A DNA stretch of 64,000 nucleotides. Origin: Coemansia sp. RSA 487 (taxonomy: Eukaryota; Kickxellomycota; Kickxellomycetes; Kickxellales; Kickxellaceae). Below, in pieces: positions 60,782-64,000 of the stretch. Position 1 is the first letter of the stretch. Every line of letters starts with the position of its first letter. Made by a program: the position numbers and the translations under genes. The notes under the pieces were generated by a model. The model was not told the DNA's origin and ran no database searches. It saw only the letters and a program-made list of their open reading frames with translations. Location: positions 274,403-338,402 of the forward strand of contig JANBRJ010000007.1 of the NCBI GenBank assembly GCA_027577595.1. The letters run 5' to 3'.

Positions 60782-62539
60782 CTATGCGCTAAACAGACTC
60801 GTGTCGATCTGGTACCCAAGTTTCCTCTCGACGACTCTACGCATCGCGTCGTCTAGGATCGTATCCATATCAGTAATGTACGACCTGCCGGTGACCAGCG
60901 CCAGGGTGCGGCACCACAGTCGGTACGCAGCCATCCCTACCGCGGCAGCCGCAAGAACCACGCGGAATGATATGTAGCTCCACTGGCCTGCCAGGAGACC
61001 ACCGAGCCTGCTAGCCAACTTATCGCGACTCGGCTCAACCCCATGCACAGATGAGTACCGCCTGGCAGGCGACATTGCCTCGTCGGTGAGCATGGACCGT
61101 AGCCCAAGTGCTGCATACTGCCCGAGGATCTGAACCCGGTCAACAGGGATGCCTAGGCTCTGGTTGTTTGCGCGCACGATGTTCATGTTACGCGTCACGA
61201 ACACCAGCTCCGGCGGCAACCCATGCGAGTCGCGCAGTGCTGCTATTGCTCGCCCCTTCAGCTCCATGTGTCTATCGTACGTTGCCCCTTTAGCGGCCGT
61301 CGATTCTTCCGAGCGATTTTTCTCGCTACGTCTATTTCTACCGATCTTGGGCGGTTTGAGCGAAACCATCGTCGAAAACATATCAGCATCCGGCATGCCC
61401 CAGTTACGCGCCACACGAGCCATTGCGCGCTTCTCGCCCAACATGGCAGCGCGCCAAAACTCTGTGTACTGTCTGCGGAACTCGCGCGACTCGCGCACGT
61501 ACAGCCCATGATCGAGCACGACAAGTTGAGGTTCCCTAAAGCTATTGTTCTCGGGATGCTGTCTGACGAGAACGTTGCCTGGATGCGGATCCCCGTGGAC
61601 GTTGCCTGACACGAAGATCTGGAACGCAAACAGGGACACCATCTTATGCATGATCTCTTCCCCGGCCCAACCTTCATCGAGCAGTTTTTCGGGATGCACC
61701 AGGCTGGTCCCGTCTACCCACTCGGTGGTCAGCACTTGCTTACCCGTTGCATGCCAAAATACGCGGGGAATGTAAATACCACGTTGCAGCGACCGGTCGC
61801 CCAGCATAGCCAGATCCCTGTTGGCTAGCTCGCTATTGTTGCCCTCGCGCTCAAAGTCGAGTTCCTCGCGCAACCGTTGCTCCACCTCGCTCACTGACCA
61901 CAGGATGGGAACCTCGAACGCGTACTCTATAAGCCGTGCGCATGTGCGTAATGCAAACAAATCCCATCCTATTTGCAGCCGGATCTCAGGCTTCTGCACC
62001 TTGACGGCCACGCGCTGCATCGGGTCACTTCGCAGCCTAGCCGTATGCACTTGCGCAACTGACGCTGATGCCACAGCGGCCGGAGAAAAGTCTATAAACA
62101 AGTCGCCCAATTTCTTGCCTGCAAACGCCTGCTCCACTACTGGCGCGATCTGTTCAACAGGTACAGAAGGCGCATTATCGTATAAAACACTCAGTTCTTT
62201 TCTAAACGGGGGCGGCAGTAGTGCGCTTTGGATCGCTATAGACTGTCCGAACTTTATAAACAGACCCCCGTTCTCCTGGCAGCAGTTCAGGAGACGCCGT
62301 GCCGCTCGCTCGTGGATCGTGTTCAGTCGCTCGGCTCCACTTTCTTCCCGGAAATTCACCTTGTAGTCTACACATATGATCGCTATATCTTTGAACGTTC
62401 GCAGTGTTCGCCATATAGCGGATGCCTGGAAATGCCGGTCATACTCGTATCCGCTAAACAATGCTATTGACACTGATCCTAGACCGGCGATCCATCGGTT
62501 GCTTCGTGCTACTCTCCAAGCACGGCTCCCAAATTCCAT
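60782..62539 (-). CDS. MCP2: ABC1/ADCK-type kinase-like protein (Mcp2/Cqd2 group), mitochondrial
   Basis: The protein has 585 residues from ATG 62539. The N-terminus is basic with a hydrophobic run (about 18-30), fitting mitochondrial targeting. The ABC1 KxGQ region is present as GGLFIKFGQSIAIQSALLPP, with the Ala-rich nucleotide loop in SPAAVASASVAQVHTA (AAAS-like) and Lys in VAVKVQKPE. The catalytic part reads GNVHGDPHPGNVLV and LVVLDHGLYV. The KFGQ plus LPPPFRKELSVLYDNAP pattern resembles the fungal Mcp2 group (ADCK1-like) more than Coq8. Near the C-terminus a hydrophobic segment (SFRVVLAAAAVGMAAYRLW) may be a membrane anchor. Yeast members shape coenzyme Q distribution and inner-membrane lipids. 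Confidence 0.88.
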   Translation of the reverse strand: MEFGSRAWRVARSNRWIAGLGSVSIALFSGYEYDRHFQASAIWRTLRTFKDIAIICVDYKVNFREESGAERLNTIHERAARRLLNCCQENGGLFIKFGQSIAIQSALLPPPFRKELSVLYDNAPSVPVEQIAPVVEQAFAGKKLGDLFIDFSPAAVASASVAQVHTARLRSDPMQRVAVKVQKPEIRLQIGWDLFALRTCARLIEYAFEVPILWSVSEVEQRLREELDFEREGNNSELANRDLAMLGDRSLQRGIYIPRVFWHATGKQVLTTEWVDGTSLVHPEKLLDEGWAGEEIMHKMVSLFAFQIFVSGNVHGDPHPGNVLVRQHPENNSFREPQLVVLDHGLYVRESREFRRQYTEFWRAAMLGEKRAMARVARNWGMPDADMFSTMVSLKPPKIGRNRRSEKNRSEESTAAKGATYDRHMELKGRAIAALRDSHGLPPELVFVTRNMNIVRANNQSLGIPVDRVQILGQYAALGLRSMLTDEAMSPARRYSSVHGVEPSRDKLASRLGGLLAGQWSYISFRVVLAAAAVGMAAYRLWCRTLALVTGRSYITDMDTILDDAMRRVVERKLGYQIDTSLFSA

Positions 62540-62833
62540 GCCAGCAAAAAAAAAAGAGAACTGTTTCGTTTCTAGTATGTATCTATTATGCTAGATCACA
62601 GCTGTAGCCGAAAAACGAATATGAATAAAAACCAAAAGTGCAATTAAAAAAGAGGGAAAAAGAGACCCAGACAAATCCAAAGGGTAGGAAAGTCTTGGCA
62701 GCTTTTGTAATCCGCTTTTTTTTGTGTTGATCCGACAAAGCCTAGAATTATTTATTCAGCTCCCAACAATCCGTTTTGCAATTTAATCACTGACAAGCGA
62801 AGACACCAGAAAGCCACCACAGGCTAAATACTG
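62540..62833. other. Intergenic, no gene seen
   Basis: 294 bases between two minus-strand genes, AT-rich with A- and T-runs near 62546-62720. It is presumably the ABC1K promoter and FMT1 3' flank. Confidence 0.4.
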
Positions 62834-64000
62834 TCAATTCCTTGTATCAGAGGAATGCTTGGGTTCAGTGCCTGGCGGGTAAACGAACATTGGCCTTGAA
62901 GCGCTTTCATCAACTGGCTCAGTGAGCAAGCGCATGCTTCCAGATCTTTTCAAAAATTTCTTTTGGAATTTCATTCCGCCACTGGCTTCTCGCAAATAGA
63001 TACGCAATCTGTTTATAATCAGCCTCTTCCTGTCAATGCACAGAGTCTCAAGATAATTGGCTTTGCCGTCGTAAAACAGCGTTCCCGGATGAGATTTGAA
63101 TATATTTTGATCTAGGGGATCTTGCCTCTCGTTTGGTAAGCCCACACCTTCAAGCGATATCCTCCTCCTCATTTTCTTCCCAAGCCAGTTCGTGTGTATA
63201 AAGTACTTCCCTTTGAATGCCCGGCTCTTGCGCTCTATTTCTTCGGCCGTATCCTTCTCCCAAATAATCCTGCAAAAGTCTTCATTGTACTCTTTCGCAT
63301 ATGAAGCATCACTCTCGTTCTGATCCAGCGCTTGCTGTTTGAGGAACTCTAGGTTCCGCAACGCCATTACAAGCATGGGTCTTCCTAATTCGCAAAGAAA
63401 CCAAAGTACTTGGGTTCTTTTAGGGTTTACAGGCATTTTAAGTGGAACCTGTGCCAGTATTTTCCCGACATCCTCTTTGATTGGGGAGTACTCGCTAAGA
63501 GTCAGCCCCGTTTCGTTGTCTTCATTCAATATCGCCGTCTCTACTGGCGATGGGCCTCGATACTTTGGTAGTAGCGAGTTGTGGATACTGAAACATCCGA
63601 GCCGAAATGATTTCACCAAATGTGGTGGTAGCTTGAGCGGATATCCGGCGACAATACCAACATCAAAGTTTATATCCAACCCTGAGCCGTACTGCTTGAA
63701 CTCGAGCTGCTCGACCTCTTCTTCTGTCGATGCTAAGTGTATTCGAATAAGGTTAGACTTTGCGATATTGTTCACTGGTGGCTCCCATGGAACCACATGG
63801 CCGTATGCGTTTGCAGCCTTTTTTGGATGAATTGTCACGAGCTCGATGTGCTTTATTACTGTATCTACACTATTCTTCTCATCCACTAGTGCGTTAAGGT
63901 ATTTTGCATCGTATTCGTCTACTCCAAAGAACAGAACGTTGAGCGGCTTTTGTCTCGTATAGGCGGTACTGCCAAACAATCTGCTGCTTGGTAGTGACAG
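62834..64000 (-). CDS. FMT1: Methionyl-tRNA formyltransferase, 5' end beyond window
   Basis: The frame is open to the end of the window; the start codon lies beyond 64000 (the first codon at 63979 is TTG). About 388 residues are visible. The formyltransferase core has LNVLFFGVDEYDAKYL, then DVGIVAGYPLKLPPHLV, and the signature FSIHNSLLPKYRGPSPVETA, followed by ETGLTLSEY. These match FMT1, where the HNSLLP segment holds the N/H catalytic pair. The C-terminal oligonucleotide-binding-like part is more divergent and basic. It formylates initiator Met-tRNA in mitochondria; the visible N-terminus (SSRLFGSTAYTRQ) suits a transit peptide. Confidence 0.85.
   Translation of the reverse strand: MSLPSSRLFGSTAYTRQKPLNVLFFGVDEYDAKYLNALVDEKNSVDTVIKHIELVTIHPKKAANAYGHVVPWEPPVNNIAKSNLIRIHLASTEEEVEQLEFKQYGSGLDINFDVGIVAGYPLKLPPHLVKSFRLGCFSIHNSLLPKYRGPSPVETAILNEDNETGLTLSEYSPIKEDVGKILAQVPLKMPVNPKRTQVLWFLCELGRPMLVMALRNLEFLKQQALDQNESDASYAKEYNEDFCRIIWEKDTAEEIERKSRAFKGKYFIHTNWLGKKMRRRISLEGVGLPNERQDPLDQNIFKSHPGTLFYDGKANYLETLCIDRKRLIINRLRIYLREASGGMKFQKKFLKRSGSMRLLTEPVDESASRPMFVYPPGTEPKHSSDTRN

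Noticed and set aside
1-64000. tRNA, rRNA, CRISPR arrays or bacterial-type operons
   Set aside because: None was seen. Gene spacing, introns and protein families are fungal nuclear. A dedicated tRNA search was not possible by eye and would be the check.

Overview
This is a eukaryotic nuclear window of moderate GC with about 24 protein genes on both strands. Genes are short and mostly intron-poor. The few introns (about 90-480 bp) have GTAAGT/GTATGT-like donors. The gene set is fungal: SEN1, PKC1, CAB2-type ligase, GUT2, TIM22, BET2, a fungal EF-hand MscS channel, a FunK1-type kinase and a DUF4246 protein. FunK1-type kinase and leucine-rich-repeat gene debris next to a compact housekeeping set suggests an early-diverging fungus, most likely Kickxellomycotina (Coemansia-like). 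That placement is inference from memory of these families, not from a search.

Layout. 1-6.0 kb: 5'-truncated SEN1 helicase. 6.3-9.0 kb: a divergent DUF4246 protein, then a broken leucine-rich-repeat-like gene. 9.8-12 kb: an orphan Pro-rich protein and tubulin cofactor B. 12-16 kb: a large secreted Ser/Ala/Asp/Glu-rich protein whose signal peptide lies in a separate first exon. 17.7-20.7 kb, all on the minus strand: phosphopantothenate-cysteine ligase, a FYV6/FAM192A protein and a stand-alone FetA/STAR1-like ABC ATPase. 21.7-26.5 kb, plus strand: a PWWP/AT-hook protein, a small basic nuclear protein and a secreted His/Pro repeat protein. 26.8-36.5 kb, minus strand: a BAG-domain co-chaperone, a START protein with possible upstream membrane exons, 2-hydroxyacyl-CoA lyase, and mitochondrial glycerol-3-phosphate dehydrogenase with EF-hands. 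38.3-44.6 kb: TIM22, PKC1 and BET2.

44.7-49.3 kb is the accessory island. It holds a FunK1 kinase gene broken by one in-frame stop and two copies of the same LINE-like 3' end in the same orientation. One copy abuts the kinase stop; the other carries RNase H remnants. 50-64 kb returns to housekeeping genes: a quinone-oxidoreductase-type dehydrogenase, MscS channel, NPP-type phosphodiesterase, VHS/GAT protein, M20 amidohydrolase, ABC1/ADCK kinase-like protein and 3'-complete methionyl-tRNA formyltransferase.

There are no operons. Functional themes are mitochondrial (GUT2, TIM22, ABC1K, FMT1), CoA/lipid handling (CAB2-type ligase, HACL, START) and wall/stress signalling (PKC1, MscS). I found no rRNA, tRNA or CRISPR. 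The most unusual items are the START gene model with extra membrane exons, the two secreted low-complexity proteins, and the kinase/LINE island.
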